Notes under the pieces: generated by a model
Told to the model about the DNA's origin: nothing
The model's input: the letters and a program-made list of their open reading frames with translations, nothing else
The model's database searches: none
Origin: Gaiellasilicea sp963763755
GTDB taxonomy: Bacteria; Actinomycetota; Thermoleophilia; Gaiellales; Gaiellaceae
Length of the DNA: 64,000 bases
Direction of reading: 5' to 3'
NCBI GenBank assembly: GCA_963763755.1
Contig: CAVXQE010000002.1
Location: forward strand, 186,001 to 250,000
Part shown: in pieces, positions 47,405 through 55,415 of the stretch
How the letters are laid out: each line of letters begins with the position of its first letter
How positions within the stretch are numbered: position 1 is the stretch's first letter
Position numbers and translations under genes: made by a program

Positions 47405-48461
47405 CGAGCGCGTCCTGAGCCGGCGCGAGCTGAATCGCGCGCTGCTGGAACGGCAGCTGCTCCTGGAACGGAAGCCGCTCAGTCCGGTGAAGGCGGTGGA
47501 GCGGCTCGGTGGCCTGCAGGCGCAGTCCACGACGAGCCCGTACCTCTCGCTCTGGGCGCGCCTCGAGGGCTTCGAGCGCGAGCAGCTCGTGCGGGCGCTC
47601 AAGGGACGCCGGCTGGTAAAGGCGATCATCCAGCGCGGGACCCTGCACATCGTCACGCCGTCGGACTTCTGGGCGTTCGCGACCGCGCGCCGCGAGCTGG
47701 GAGGGATTCTCTGGCCGCCCTCGTACGCGGCACGCCTACCGACGGCCCGGCTCGCCGAGCTCGCGGCCTCGGTCGCAGCCACGCTCGAAGGAGTCGAGCT
47801 GACGTTCAAGGAGGTGCGCGCCCTGCTCGAGCCGTACGAGAAGCCGGGGCTCTCCCCGACGTTCATCTGGCGCCGCATCCAGGGTCACGCCTACATCGTC
47901 CACGTCCCGCCGTCGGGGATCTGGGGCTACGGCGGCCACGGTGTGTACACGGCCGCCGAGGGAACGCTGGCCGGCGGTCCGCCACCACCCGAGGAGGCAT
48001 TCGACCGGCTCGTCCGCAGCTATCTCGCGGCCTACGGGCCGGCGACCAAGCAGGACATCGGGCAGTGGGCCGGCATCCCGCGCGTGGCGCCGATCACCGC
48101 CTCGCTCGAGCGGCAGTCGCTGCGAATGTTCCGCGACGAGCAGGGACGCGTCCTCTACGACCTACCGCGGGCGCCGCTGCCGGACGCCGGGGCGGTCGCC
48201 CCCGTGCGGCTGATTCCCCGCTTCGACAATCTCGTGCTCTCGCACGCCGACCGGTCGCGAATCCTGGGCGACGTGCCTCCGTCGCGCATCGTCACGAACA
48301 ACGGGATCGTGCACGCGACGATTCTCGTCGACGGCTTCGTGGCGGGAACGTGGCAGCTCGAGCAGGGTCGCGTTGCGCTCGAGCCGTTCGCACCGCTCGC
48401 TCGGAGCTCGCAGCTCGCGCTGAAGGACGAGATCGAGCGCCTCGAGACATTTGTTGAGTAG
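47397..48461 (+). CDS. Winged-helix DNA-binding domain protein (HTH_42/YcaQ-like family)
   Basis: 354 residues. VLSRRELNRALLERQLLLER, AVERLGGLQAQSTTSPYLSL, WARLEGFEREQLVRAL and RTLHIVTPSDFWAFATAR-type phrases (here GTLHIVTPSDFW) are diagnostic of the HTH_42 winged-helix family. GPATKQDIGQWAGI and IPRFDNLVLSHADRSRIL follow in the second half. Family members include DNA glycosylases such as AlkZ that open interstrand crosslinks, so DNA repair or protection is possible. The catalytic QxQ motif appears as Gln42-Ala-Gln44 (LQAQS), consistent with glycosylase activity. It overlaps the VOC gene (ATG 47397). Confidence 0.87.
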   Translation: MASERVLSRRELNRALLERQLLLERKPLSPVKAVERLGGLQAQSTTSPYLSLWARLEGFEREQLVRALKGRRLVKAIIQRGTLHIVTPSDFWAFATARRELGGILWPPSYAARLPTARLAELAASVAATLEGVELTFKEVRALLEPYEKPGLSPTFIWRRIQGHAYIVHVPPSGIWGYGGHGVYTAAEGTLAGGPPPPEEAFDRLVRSYLAAYGPATKQDIGQWAGIPRVAPITASLERQSLRMFRDEQGRVLYDLPRAPLPDAGAVAPVRLIPRFDNLVLSHADRSRILGDVPPSRIVTNNGIVHATILVDGFVAGTWQLEQGRVALEPFAPLARSSQLALKDEIERLETFVE

Positions 48462-48473
48462 CGAGATTTGGCT

Positions 48474-48502
48474 TGTTTATGCGGAAAAACCGTGCTAGAG
48501 TC
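48474..48502 (+). promoter_or_regulatory. Strong sigma-70-type promoter
   Basis: TTGTTT (48474-48479), 17-base spacer, TAGAGT (48497-48502) in an AT-rich stretch. It would start transcription near 48509 and give a leader of about 130 bases before the small gene at 48638. The leader contains GC-rich inverted segments but no known riboswitch core. Confidence 0.65.
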
Positions 48503-48637
48503 TCGTTTGTCGCGTGCCAAAGCGAGTGGCGCCGCGTGAATCGACCGCCCTCAGCAAAGCAGGTCGGGTTCCAGGGCCGGTGGAGCCGTGCCGCCGGCGA
48601 TGACCGCAGGCTGGGGTTGAAGGGTCGAGAGAATGAC

Positions 48638-49021
48638 ATGGCAGACGCGATTGAGCGGAACGCCGAGACGCAGAACCTCTACCGCGAGGTGAACGAGCGC
48701 GTGGCCGAGGTGTACAGCCAGTTTGGCGGTGTCACGGGTGACCGAATGTCTGAGCTGATCGAGCTCTTTTGCGAGTGCGGGCAGCAGGCTCCCTGCGAGG
48801 AGCGAGTCAACATCACGGCGGCGACGTACGAACGAGTCCGCGCGGACCCGACGACGTTCATCCTCCTGCCTGGGCACGGAATTGCGATCGTCGAAGAAGT
48901 GATCGAGCGGGGCGACGGCTTCCTCATCGCCCGGAACATCGGGCGCGCTGCCGACATTGCTCGCGCTGCAGATCCCCGCCGCGATGACGTCGACCCGGGA
49001 GCTCCACCGGCCGCTGCCTAG
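48638..49021 (+). CDS. Conserved small acidic protein of unknown function
   Basis: 127 residues (MADAIERNAETQNLYREVNERVAE...). The N-terminal 50 residues form an amphipathic helix, followed by a CECGQQAPCEERV stretch (a possible three-cysteine site). A compact beta region follows (ATYERVRADPTTFILLPGH, GFLIARNIGRAADIA) and then a disordered Asp/Pro/Ala tail. It contains no enzyme motif. The cysteine-containing sequence and the downstream small fold resemble conserved actinobacterial regulators, but no family name can be given. GAGAG lies ten bases before the ATG. It has its own strong promoter, which suggests steady high expression. Confidence 0.78.
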   Translation: MADAIERNAETQNLYREVNERVAEVYSQFGGVTGDRMSELIELFCECGQQAPCEERVNITAATYERVRADPTTFILLPGHGIAIVEEVIERGDGFLIARNIGRAADIARAADPRRDDVDPGAPPAAA

Positions 49022-49058
49022 AAGCGACCACGCTCAGGAGGTCTGCCCCGACCGGCGG

Positions 49059-50087
49059 CTAGACGAGAGTCGTCAGGTACTCCTCCAGGCCGCCGCTCTG
49101 TGCGAACGACTCGAAGGTACCGGCGTACGCCATGTCGGGGTGGGCGACGTCCGAGAAGGCTGTCGAGATCCGAGTCGCGGCCTCGAGGGCCGACACGCCC
49201 TCGTGGTTGACGGCGAAGAGCGAGCGGATCGAGTTGCCTGAGCTGGCGAGAAGCTGGAGGAGCCCCGAGTCGAGCCCGCTGTATCCGACCGAGAGAATGT
49301 TGAGTCCATCTGTCGCGCCCAGCCGGTTGCGGATGAAGTCCAGGTGACTCTCGGGGCAGTTGAACTCGTCGTCGGGTCCGAGAGGCACGGAGATCGCGGG
49401 GTAGTAGAGATGAGGCGGGTCGCGGCGCAGAAGCTCGACGCTCGTCCGACGCAGCTCGATCTCGTCCGAGAGCTCCGGCACGTCGTCGAGGCTCGCCACG
49501 AACTCGCTCAGATAGAGGTCGGACTTGTCGACGGCTGCGTGATCGACGCCGACGATCCGGCGCGCCCAGTCCACCGACCCGTGGAGCTTGATCAGCGACC
49601 ACGCGAAATCCGGACGGATGTAGTCGCTCAGCGACCGAACGTGAGCGTGCTGTTCGAGCCGGCTGTCGAGGATCGTGTCGTAGTTCAGCGTGAGGAAGAT
49701 CACCTCGTTCGCCGAGCGCAGCACGCCGTTGATCAGGCGGTCGTAGTTCACGGGATGGGTGGTGTAGTGCTCGCTCACCTCGTGCAGCAGGTGCTGCAGG
49801 TAGAGCGGGATCGCGCGGTAGCGCCGGCGGTCGTAGGCCGCGGGTGAGCGCAGGACCTGATCGCGCAGATACGTCTCGAGGCCGACCGAGCCGGTACGGG
49901 TCGCCACGCGGAGGTCGGGTGCGAGCGTCTGGGCGTCCGGGTAGAAGTCGAGGATCGGGTGGAACGCGGTTCGCTCGGCGAAGAGCTCCTTCACGAGCGG
50001 CGGCTGCCAGTTCAGATCGCGCGGCTCGATCCCCGTCGAGTCGTACGAGGCCCCGGCGCCTGTGATCACGATCAGCTGCTCAGTCAC
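49059..50087 (-). CDS. SIR2-like NAD-binding protein
   Basis: 342 residues. IVITGAGASYDSTGI (residues 7-20) is the NAD-binding GAG motif, FLTLNYDTILDS (residues 131-142) supplies the N-x-D triad, and IKLHGSVDW (residues 166-174) carries the catalytic-type histidine. LNILSVGYSGLDSGLL is the late nucleotide-binding loop of SIR2-like proteins. The zinc cysteines of true deacetylases are absent, as in SIR2-domain NADases used in several anti-phage systems. No partner gene such as an Argonaute or HerA ATPase lies next to it, so a role in defence is possible but unproven. It stands alone between the small protein and the metallo-hydrolase. Confidence 0.87.
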   Translation of the reverse strand: MTEQLIVITGAGASYDSTGIEPRDLNWQPPLVKELFAERTAFHPILDFYPDAQTLAPDLRVATRTGSVGLETYLRDQVLRSPAAYDRRRYRAIPLYLQHLLHEVSEHYTTHPVNYDRLINGVLRSANEVIFLTLNYDTILDSRLEQHAHVRSLSDYIRPDFAWSLIKLHGSVDWARRIVGVDHAAVDKSDLYLSEFVASLDDVPELSDEIELRRTSVELLRRDPPHLYYPAISVPLGPDDEFNCPESHLDFIRNRLGATDGLNILSVGYSGLDSGLLQLLASSGNSIRSLFAVNHEGVSALEAATRISTAFSDVAHPDMAYAGTFESFAQSGGLEEYLTTLV

Positions 50088-50151
50088 CTACAGACCATAG
50101 GCGACTATTGCCACTTGTGTTGACAATCGGCGGACGTGATGGGCGTGATGC

Positions 50152-50922
50152 TCAGACGGTGCGGGGTCGCCATGGCTCGTGCTCGTGCGCGAGCCAGACA
50201 AGCTCGGGGTCGAGCGCGCGCACCCGCAGCTGGCCTTCGGTGTGCGGCTCGTCGAGCTCGCCGAACCAAACCGCCACGTCGCCGCCGACGACGACCGGAC
50301 GCCCGCCAGTCTCGACGACGACCACCTGCATGCCGCGTGTGTGGCCCGGCGCCGGGACGAGCCGGAGCCCGGGAAGCAGCTCGAGCTCGCCGTCGACCGG
50401 CACGTACCGCACGCCGGGCGCCTCGACCCACTCGCGAATGGTGTAGTCGTCCTCGCTGCGCGCGTCGTCGAGCTCCCGACGCTGGACGTAGATCGGCCTG
50501 CCGGTGAAGAGGTGGTTGCCGCCGCAGTGGTCGAAGTGCAGGTGTGTGTTGACGACGATGTCGATGCCGGCGAGGTCGAAGTCCTGCTTGCTCAGTGGAC
50601 GGAGGCGGGGATCGAGATCGGCCACCGCCGGGTGCAGCTCCGTCATGCCGGTGTCGACCAGCACACGCGCATCGGGATGGTCGATGACGTGCACGTTGAC
50701 CGGCATCCGCTCGCCCTCGGCGAGCAGGTCGGCAACGCGGACCGGCGTGATGGTGACTCGAGAGCGGGGGCGCTCACTGTGTACGGACCGCCGCGGTGGC
50801 GGTTGCTCCTCGAAGGCAGTCGACAGGTCGGTGAGCGACTCTGGGCTACCGGCAGACGCCGGTATGCTGGCGGATCCCGCGTTCGGAACGATCGTCGGCC
50901 AGTCATTGTCCTCGCTGTTCAT
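50152..50922 (-). CDS. Metallo-beta-lactamase-fold hydrolase (AHL-lactonase-like)
   Basis: 256 residues. NTHLHFDHCGGNHLF is the HxHxDH zinc motif. HPDARVLVDTGMTELHP precedes it, APGHTRGMQVVVV supplies the next metal histidine and VVVGGDVAVWF the bridging aspartate. The order and spacing match quorum-quenching N-acyl homoserine lactonases and related hydrolases; the acyl pocket cannot be identified. The N-terminal 45 residues are low in complexity and may not be part of the native protein, but no later ATG or GTG start is available. The gene ends close to the SIR2-like gene (64-base gap), and the tRNA follows on the other side. Confidence 0.85.
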   Translation of the reverse strand: MNSEDNDWPTIVPNAGSASIPASAGSPESLTDLSTAFEEQPPPRRSVHSERPRSRVTITPVRVADLLAEGERMPVNVHVIDHPDARVLVDTGMTELHPAVADLDPRLRPLSKQDFDLAGIDIVVNTHLHFDHCGGNHLFTGRPIYVQRRELDDARSEDDYTIREWVEAPGVRYVPVDGELELLPGLRLVPAPGHTRGMQVVVVETGGRPVVVGGDVAVWFGELDEPHTEGQLRVRALDPELVWLAHEHEPWRPRTV

Positions 50923-50992
50923 CAGCGGTGCGAGTGCAAAGACCGCGCGAACCAGGCGGTGTTGCCGGCGTGCAGTCGCGATCTGGCGTGAG

Positions 50993-51064
50993 TGGGCGCA
51001 CCTGGGATTGAACCAGGGACCTCTCGCGTGTGAAGCGAGCGCTCTCCCGCTGAGCTATGCGCCC
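50993..51064 (-). tRNA. tRNA-Val (anticodon CAC)
   Basis: On the minus strand the sequence begins GGGCGCATAGCTCAGCGGGA and folds into a normal cloverleaf. The anticodon stem CTCGC/GCGAG holds the loop TTCACAC, so the anticodon is CAC. The T arm contains GGTTCAATCCC. It ends with discriminator A at 50993, without an encoded CCA. 72 bases. Confidence 0.97.
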
Positions 51065-51104
51065 GGGAGTCAGGACAGGATAGCGCCGGTGCTACGCTGC
51101 GTTT

Positions 51105-51381
51105 GCCCGGTCGCGCTAGGTGGGGAGTTAGCGGTTCCTTGAACCCGAAATCCGCTCCAGCGGGGCCGAACGCCGTCCGAGGGCGGCTTCAACGGGATCA
51201 GGTCTCGCGCACGTGGCGTCGATGGTCGGGTTCCGCGCACTGAGAGCATCCGAACCGCGTCAGGTCCGGAAGGAAGCAGCGCTAAGGATTCCCTCTCAGG
51301 TGCCGCGGTCTCGCCTGGCCGGAGCCGGCGACGTGAGCGCCCCCCGCGGAAGCAACTCGAAGACGGAGCGCGTGACCGGGC
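51105..51381 (+). ncRNA. ffs: Large-type signal recognition particle RNA (with Alu domain)
   Basis: The S domain has the universal CAGGTCCGGAAGGAAGCAGC, the SRP54 (Ffh)-binding hairpin. The ends pair: GCCCGGTCGCGC at 51105-51116 with GCGCGTGACCGGGC at 51368-51381. Near the 5' end, GGTGGGGAGTTAGCGGTTCC and CCGCTCCAGCGGGGCCGA match the Alu domain of the Bacillus-type large SRP RNA. About 277 bases. It lies between tRNA-Val and the GFA gene. Confidence 0.93.
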
Positions 51382-51382
51382 A

Positions 51383-51802
51383 TTACGTTCGGCCTTCCGG
51401 GTAACGCGGCAGGCCGTCGTCCGGGATCTCCTCCCAGGACGCGGCGTAGGCGACGTACTGCCGCCACTGCGGCCGGATACCTGGATCGGAGTCGAGCGAC
51501 CCGAACCGCACGCCGATCGCGGGCGGATCACCGGCGCTGCGGCTGAAGACGGCCGAGCCGCACAGCCCGCAGAAGACCTTCTCCGCGCCGCCCTCCGGCG
51601 CCCACGCCTGGAGGTGCTCCTCGCCGGAAAGGAGCTCGAACGAGCCCGGGGCCGTTCGCCCGTTGGCAGACGCCGCGGTGCCGGTTCGCCGCTGGCAGCG
51701 CGTGCAATGGCAGTAGTTGGCCGAGGCGAACGGCTCGCGGATCTCGAAGCGCACGGCACCGCAGCCGCAGCCTCCGGTCAGTGGGAAGGAAGGCTCACCC
51801 AT
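51383..51802 (-). CDS. GFA/CENP-V-family zinc protein
   Basis: 139 residues with the conserved cysteine framework: CGCGAVRFEI (Cys12, Cys14), YCHCTRCQRRTG (Cys31, Cys33, Cys36) and FCGLCGSAVFS (Cys78, Cys81). These bind two zinc ions in the glutathione-dependent formaldehyde-activating enzyme superfamily. Most actinobacterial members have unknown substrates and may bind other thiols. Its 3' end lies two bases from the SRP RNA end, so the two convergent genes almost touch. Confidence 0.9.
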   Translation of the reverse strand: MGEPSFPLTGGCGCGAVRFEIREPFASANYCHCTRCQRRTGTAASANGRTAPGSFELLSGEEHLQAWAPEGGAEKVFCGLCGSAVFSRSAGDPPAIGVRFGSLDSDPGIRPQWRQYVAYAASWEEIPDDGLPRYPEGRT

Positions 51803-51805
51803 GGC

Positions 51806-53023
51806 CTAGGTGAGCTGCCAGACGTCGCCGCGGAGGATCGGCACGGCAGTGCCGCCCGTCTCGATCCCGTCGACCTCGACCTCGGGACCGCCGATCATGA
51901 AGTCGGTGTGGATCGACGAGTTGTTGAAGCCGAGCTCGTCGAGCTCGGCCTCGGAGAGGTCGGTCCCGTTCGGGATCGCCTCGAGGATGCCGGCGCCGTA
52001 CGCGATGTGGCACGTCGCGTTCTCGTCGAAGAGCGTGTTCAGGAACGTGAGGCCCGAGCGGCCGACGCGCGAGTCGCCGTCGACGAGCGCGACTTCGCCG
52101 AGCATCGTCGCGCCGTCGTCCGCGCGCAACTGCTCGCGCACGACGTCCTCGCCGGAGCTCGCGTTGGCCTCGACCGCGCGGCCGCCCTCGAAACGAATCT
52201 CGAGGTCGCGAATGACGGTGCCGGCGAGTGCGAGCGGCTTCGTCGAGCGCACGGTTCCCTCGGTGCGCCGCTTGCTCGGGCTCGTGAAGACCTCCTCGGT
52301 CGGCATGTTCGCCACGTAGCGGCGTCCGTCGACCGTCTCCTCGAGCGCCGTGCACCACTGCGCGCCGGGAATCAGGCCGACCGTCAGGTCCGTCCCCGGG
52401 CCGCGGAAGTGAAGGCTGTCGAAGCCGCGGTCGTTCAGGATCCGTGCGCGCTCGACCAGCTTCTCGATGTGGAGCCGCCAGGCCTCGACCGGGTCGGGCT
52501 CGTCCAGCCGGACTGCCGACGCGACTGCATCCCAGAGCCGTTCGACGTCCGGCTCGCCGAAGACGGTCCGCGCCCAACCTTCGTTCGGGTACGCCACGAT
52601 CGACCAGTTGAGCAGGCGCTGGTTCAGGACCTCCACGTATCGCTCGGCGAGCTGGCGCATCCGCGTCTTGCCGACACGCGTGCCGTCGAGGTCGGCGAGC
52701 AACTCGGGCTCCGGGTCGCCGACGATCTGGATCAGCGCACCGCGCTCGCCGGCGACATAGGCCATCTTCTCCAGGACCCACGGAGGGGTCCAGTCGAGCG
52801 TGTCTTCCTCGGCGAGCTGGATCCGAGCGCGCCGGACGTGCTGGTCCGAGTAGTCGACGTCCACGTAGCGTGCGCCACGCTCGTAGGCGCACCGCGCGAC
52901 CGCACGTGCGAGCGGAGCGTGCTCCGGCAGGGCGGAGAGCCACAGGACCTGACCCTCGCCGACATTGGAGCCCACCTCGACCGCGAGGCGTGCGTAGCGA
53001 TCGAGCCGTTCCTCGGGTGACAT
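51806..53023 (-). CDS. M29-family aminopeptidase
   Basis: 405 residues. The M29 metal ligands are in MPTEEVFTSPSKRRTEGTV (Glu243/Glu244 region) and the C-terminal SGLTFLNTLFDENATCHIAYG and SSIHTDFMIGGPEVEVDG, each strongly conserved in this family. ALPEHAPLARAVARCAYERG is the N-terminal helix of these dimeric peptidases. The enzyme removes N-terminal residues from peptides, usually with cobalt or zinc. Its start at 53023 is 39 bases from the divergent clpS start, so the two share a short promoter region. Confidence 0.93.
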   Translation of the reverse strand: MSPEERLDRYARLAVEVGSNVGEGQVLWLSALPEHAPLARAVARCAYERGARYVDVDYSDQHVRRARIQLAEEDTLDWTPPWVLEKMAYVAGERGALIQIVGDPEPELLADLDGTRVGKTRMRQLAERYVEVLNQRLLNWSIVAYPNEGWARTVFGEPDVERLWDAVASAVRLDEPDPVEAWRLHIEKLVERARILNDRGFDSLHFRGPGTDLTVGLIPGAQWCTALEETVDGRRYVANMPTEEVFTSPSKRRTEGTVRSTKPLALAGTVIRDLEIRFEGGRAVEANASSGEDVVREQLRADDGATMLGEVALVDGDSRVGRSGLTFLNTLFDENATCHIAYGAGILEAIPNGTDLSEAELDELGFNNSSIHTDFMIGGPEVEVDGIETGGTAVPILRGDVWQLT

Positions 53024-53062
53024 TGGAGAAGCCTAACCGGCGGCGTTGGTAGCGTCCGAGCG

Positions 53063-53362
53063 ATGAGCCCGGCCACCGAAACGCCCGTCCGCAAGCCGCG
53101 GATCGACGACCCCGGCGCAGACCGCGACGCGCCCTGGCAGGTGATCGTGATGAACGACGACCACAACACGTTCGACGGCGTCGCCCACGCGCTCGCGACA
53201 GTGCTGCCCGGAGTCGGCTTCGAGCAGGGCATGGCGTTCGCGAACCGGATCCACTCGAGCGGCCGGGCGGTCGTCTGGTCGGGCCACAAGGAACAGGCCG
53301 AGCATTACTGGAGCCAGCTCAAGGATCATGGTCTGACGATGGCCCCCCTCGACCGCGTGTAG
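53063..53362 (+). CDS. clpS: ATP-dependent Clp protease adaptor ClpS
   Basis: 99 residues. PWQVIVMNDDHNTFDGVAHAL contains the conserved NDD-x-NTF that positions N-end-rule substrates, followed by FANRIHSSGRAVVWSGHKEQAEHYWSQL, the ClpA/C-binding helices. It hands proteins with destabilising N-termini to the ClpCP/ClpAP protease. The 20-residue N-terminal extension is disordered, as usual. A cytochrome gene follows after 19 bases. Confidence 0.95.
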   Translation: MSPATETPVRKPRIDDPGADRDAPWQVIVMNDDHNTFDGVAHALATVLPGVGFEQGMAFANRIHSSGRAVVWSGHKEQAEHYWSQLKDHGLTMAPLDRV

Positions 53363-53381
53363 TCCTGTTAGGTTCCGGCGC

Positions 53382-53924
53382 GTGCTGCTGGCGATCACGA
53401 GTAACGGGAAAATCGGGCTTGGGATACTCGCCGGGCTCCTGATCGTCTTCGCGATCCTCTCCGCGTTCTACTTCCCGCGCCGCAACCCGGACTTCCCGGG
53501 GAACCGGCTCGGGCTCTTCATCCTTGTCTCGGTGGTGCTCTTTGCCGGGACGATGGTTGGGGTCGTCGTCTTCGCCGCCGAGGAGGGGGAACCGCACAGC
53601 GAAGAGGCAACCCAGCCCCAAGGCGGCGAGGAGCCGCCTGCGAGCACCGAGCAGGCGACGACCGGGACGAGCGAGGCGGCGGGCGACCCTGCCGCCGGCG
53701 AGGCGGTCTTCGCATCGGCCGGGTGCGTCTCGTGTCACACGCTCAAGGCGGCGGGGGCGTCGGGAACCGTCGGGCCGAACCTGGACGAGGCAAAGCCCGA
53801 CGTCGAGCTCGTCGTCGACCGGGTGACGAACGGAAAAGGCGTGATGCCGTCGTTCAAGGGGCAGCTCGACGAGAAGCAGATCCAGGACGTTGCGGCCTAC
53901 GTGGTCGCGTCCACGCACGGCTAG
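53382..53924 (+). CDS. Membrane-anchored mono-haem cytochrome c
   Basis: 180 residues from GTG 53382. Two transmembrane segments lie at the N-terminus (KIGLGILAGLLIVFAILSAFY and LGLFILVSVVLFAGTMVGVVVFAA). A Glu/Pro/Thr-rich linker leads to a C-type haem domain with Cys115-Val-Ser-Cys118-His119 and the axial Met155 (GVMPSFKGQLDEKQIQDVAAYV). The size and the MPxF phrase are typical of cytochrome c6/c551-like electron carriers linked to a respiratory oxidase or bc complex. The haem faces outside the membrane. It lies 19 bases from clpS and 33 bases before a tRNA. Confidence 0.92.
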   Translation: MLLAITSNGKIGLGILAGLLIVFAILSAFYFPRRNPDFPGNRLGLFILVSVVLFAGTMVGVVVFAAEEGEPHSEEATQPQGGEEPPASTEQATTGTSEAAGDPAAGEAVFASAGCVSCHTLKAAGASGTVGPNLDEAKPDVELVVDRVTNGKGVMPSFKGQLDEKQIQDVAAYVVASTHG

Positions 53925-53957
53925 TCCGCGCGCTCCTCGGATACCCTGTGCCCGCCC

Positions 53958-54046
53958 GGAGAGGTGTCCGAGCGGCCGAAGGAGCGCGACTGGAAATCGC
54001 GTAAGCGTCGAAAGGCGTTTCGCGGGTTCAAATCCCGCCCTCTCCG
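53958..54046 (+). tRNA. tRNA-Ser (anticodon GGA)
   Basis: Acceptor GGAGAGG (53958) pairs with CCTCTCC (to 54045), discriminator G at 54046. The anticodon stem CGCGA/TCGCG holds the loop CTGGAAA (anticodon GGA). The long variable arm expected for Ser (about 15 bases) is present. T arm GGGTTCAAATCCC. 89 bases. Confidence 0.97.
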
Positions 54047-54049
54047 TCG

Positions 54050-54080
54050 ACCAAAGACTCCGCCACGCGGGGTCTTTGGT
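54050..54080 (+). terminator. Intrinsic terminator after tRNA-Ser
   Basis: ACCAAAGAC (54050-54058) pairs with GTCTTTGGT (54072-54080), followed by GTCTTTC. It ends the tRNA transcript. Confidence 0.75.
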
Positions 54081-54116
54081 GTCTTTCAGCCCGGTCGCGC
54101 CCGAGCGGAGCCTTCG

Positions 54117-54332
54117 CTAGACGACGATCGACGCGCTGGCGTCCGTGTTCGACGCACGCCACACCTGCAGCATGAGATCGAGCTCCAGGCGCCGCCCGCG
54201 CGCGTTCATCGAGCCGAGCTGGGAGATCTCGACCTCCCGCGGCCCGACCTGCTCCGCGTTCACGTGCACGTGCCCGGTGAGGAACGCGAGCAGGCTCGGA
54301 ACGAGCTGTGGATCACTGACTTCGATACGCAT
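54117..54332 (-). CDS. Small conserved protein, paralogue of 43730-43948
   Basis: 71 residues (MRIEVSDPQLVPSLLAFLTGH...). It shows the same pattern as the 72-residue protein at 43730: VSxPxLVxxLxxFL near the start and LELDLMLQVWRAS near the end. Both have a hydrophobic C-terminus (here ASIVV). It lies between the tRNA terminator and a hairpin, with no operon partner. Function unknown; probably a small cytosolic alpha/beta protein. Confidence 0.72.
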   Translation of the reverse strand: MRIEVSDPQLVPSLLAFLTGHVHVNAEQVGPREVEISQLGSMNARGRRLELDLMLQVWRASNTDASASIVV

Positions 54333-54368
54333 GTCTGCCGCAGGGCTGACCGCATCCGTTGCTCAGGT

Positions 54369-54403
54369 GGGGCAGGCACCTCGCCGCCCGAGGTGCCCGC
54401 CCC
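54369..54403. terminator. GC-rich hairpin (probable terminator)
   Basis: GGGGCAGGCACCTCG (54369-54383) pairs with CGAGGTGCCCGCCCC (54389-54403) with one mismatch and a five-base loop. It lies just after the collagen-like gene on the minus strand. Confidence 0.6.
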
Positions 54404-54420
54404 GTGAGCTGGCTGCAGGC

Positions 54421-55415
54421 CTACTGCTTCACGAGCCTCAGCCAGACGAGGTAACCGAAGAAATTGCTGGACGCGGCGTTCTTCGCGTCGGTGCGCACGC
54501 GGAGCGTGTGCATGCCGGACGTCGCCACGGCGATGCTCGGGAGCGTGGCCTGATCGTTCTGCTCGATCGCCGCGCGATACGCATCGACCGTCCGATGGTC
54601 GGCTCGCGTCGAGCGAGAAGGTCAGATCGCCGGCATCGTCGGAGACTTGACGTACGTGACCTCGAGGGCCCACGTTCCCGGCTGCGAGCGGCACGCTGCC
54701 ACTCGAGGAAGCTCGTCTCGTCTCCGGTCGGGTACGACGAGCGATACGCCGTGGTTCCATGCGACTCCGCCGTTGACGATGACGTCGTCCCAGACCTGTG
54801 CGACGCGCTGGCGGCGGAACCGGGTTGACGTCGACGAGTGCGGGATAGACCGACGCCGCCCGCAGGCCCCTGTCACCTTGGCTCGCCCGTTGCGTCGCCG
54901 TTGGTCGCCCTTGTCGCCCTTGTCGCCGGCGGCTCCGTTGGTTCCGTTGGTTCCATCGGTGCCCGGGCTCGCCCTTGTCGCCCTGGTCGCCCGGCGGCTC
55001 CGTTGGTTCCGTCGGTTCCGGCTCGCTTGCCCGGGTCGCCCTTGGCCCAATCGCACCGTCGGCGCCTGTGCAGGCCCTTGGCCCTTGCGCGCCAGTTGCC
55101 CCATTGGCGCCTGAGGCGCCAGGAGCGCCCTGGAGTCCCTGCGGCCCCTGCGGTACCTGCCGGGCCGGCCAGGCCGACGGCCTGACGGCTCGCCGGAATC
55201 ACTGCGGCCGGGAACTTCCCGTTCGCATTGAGCGGGACGAGCATGCCGGCTCGCGGCGTCTTGGACGCCCCGATCTTGTTGACGGTGTTCGCATTTCCTG
55301 CGGACTTGGCAAAGGCCACAACCTGTGCCGCGACTGCTGGGCTGCCTGCGGCAACAGCGCCAACGATGGCTGCGACGACGATCGTGCCGCCGCGCTTTCT
55401 CAATGAACCGAACAT
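54421..55415 (-). CDS. Collagen-like secreted protein with C-terminal beta domain, frame broken
   Basis: ATG 55415 follows GGAGAGGAG and gives MFGSLRKRGGTIVVAAIVGA, a signal peptide or anchor. The region to about residue 90 is Ala/Val-rich (AAQVVAFAKSAGNANTVNKI). Then come many Gly-X-Y triplets, for example GPAGTAGPQGLQGAPGASGA and DQGDKGEPGTDGTNGTNGAA, which form a collagen-type triple helix. The last about 140 residues fold as a beta region (DVIVNGGVAWNHGVSL, TWALEVTYVKSP, HTLRVRTDAKNAASSNFFGY). Several inserted bases split the Gly-X-Y part. Such proteins build filaments, spore coats or adhesion fibres on the surface. Confidence 0.82.
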
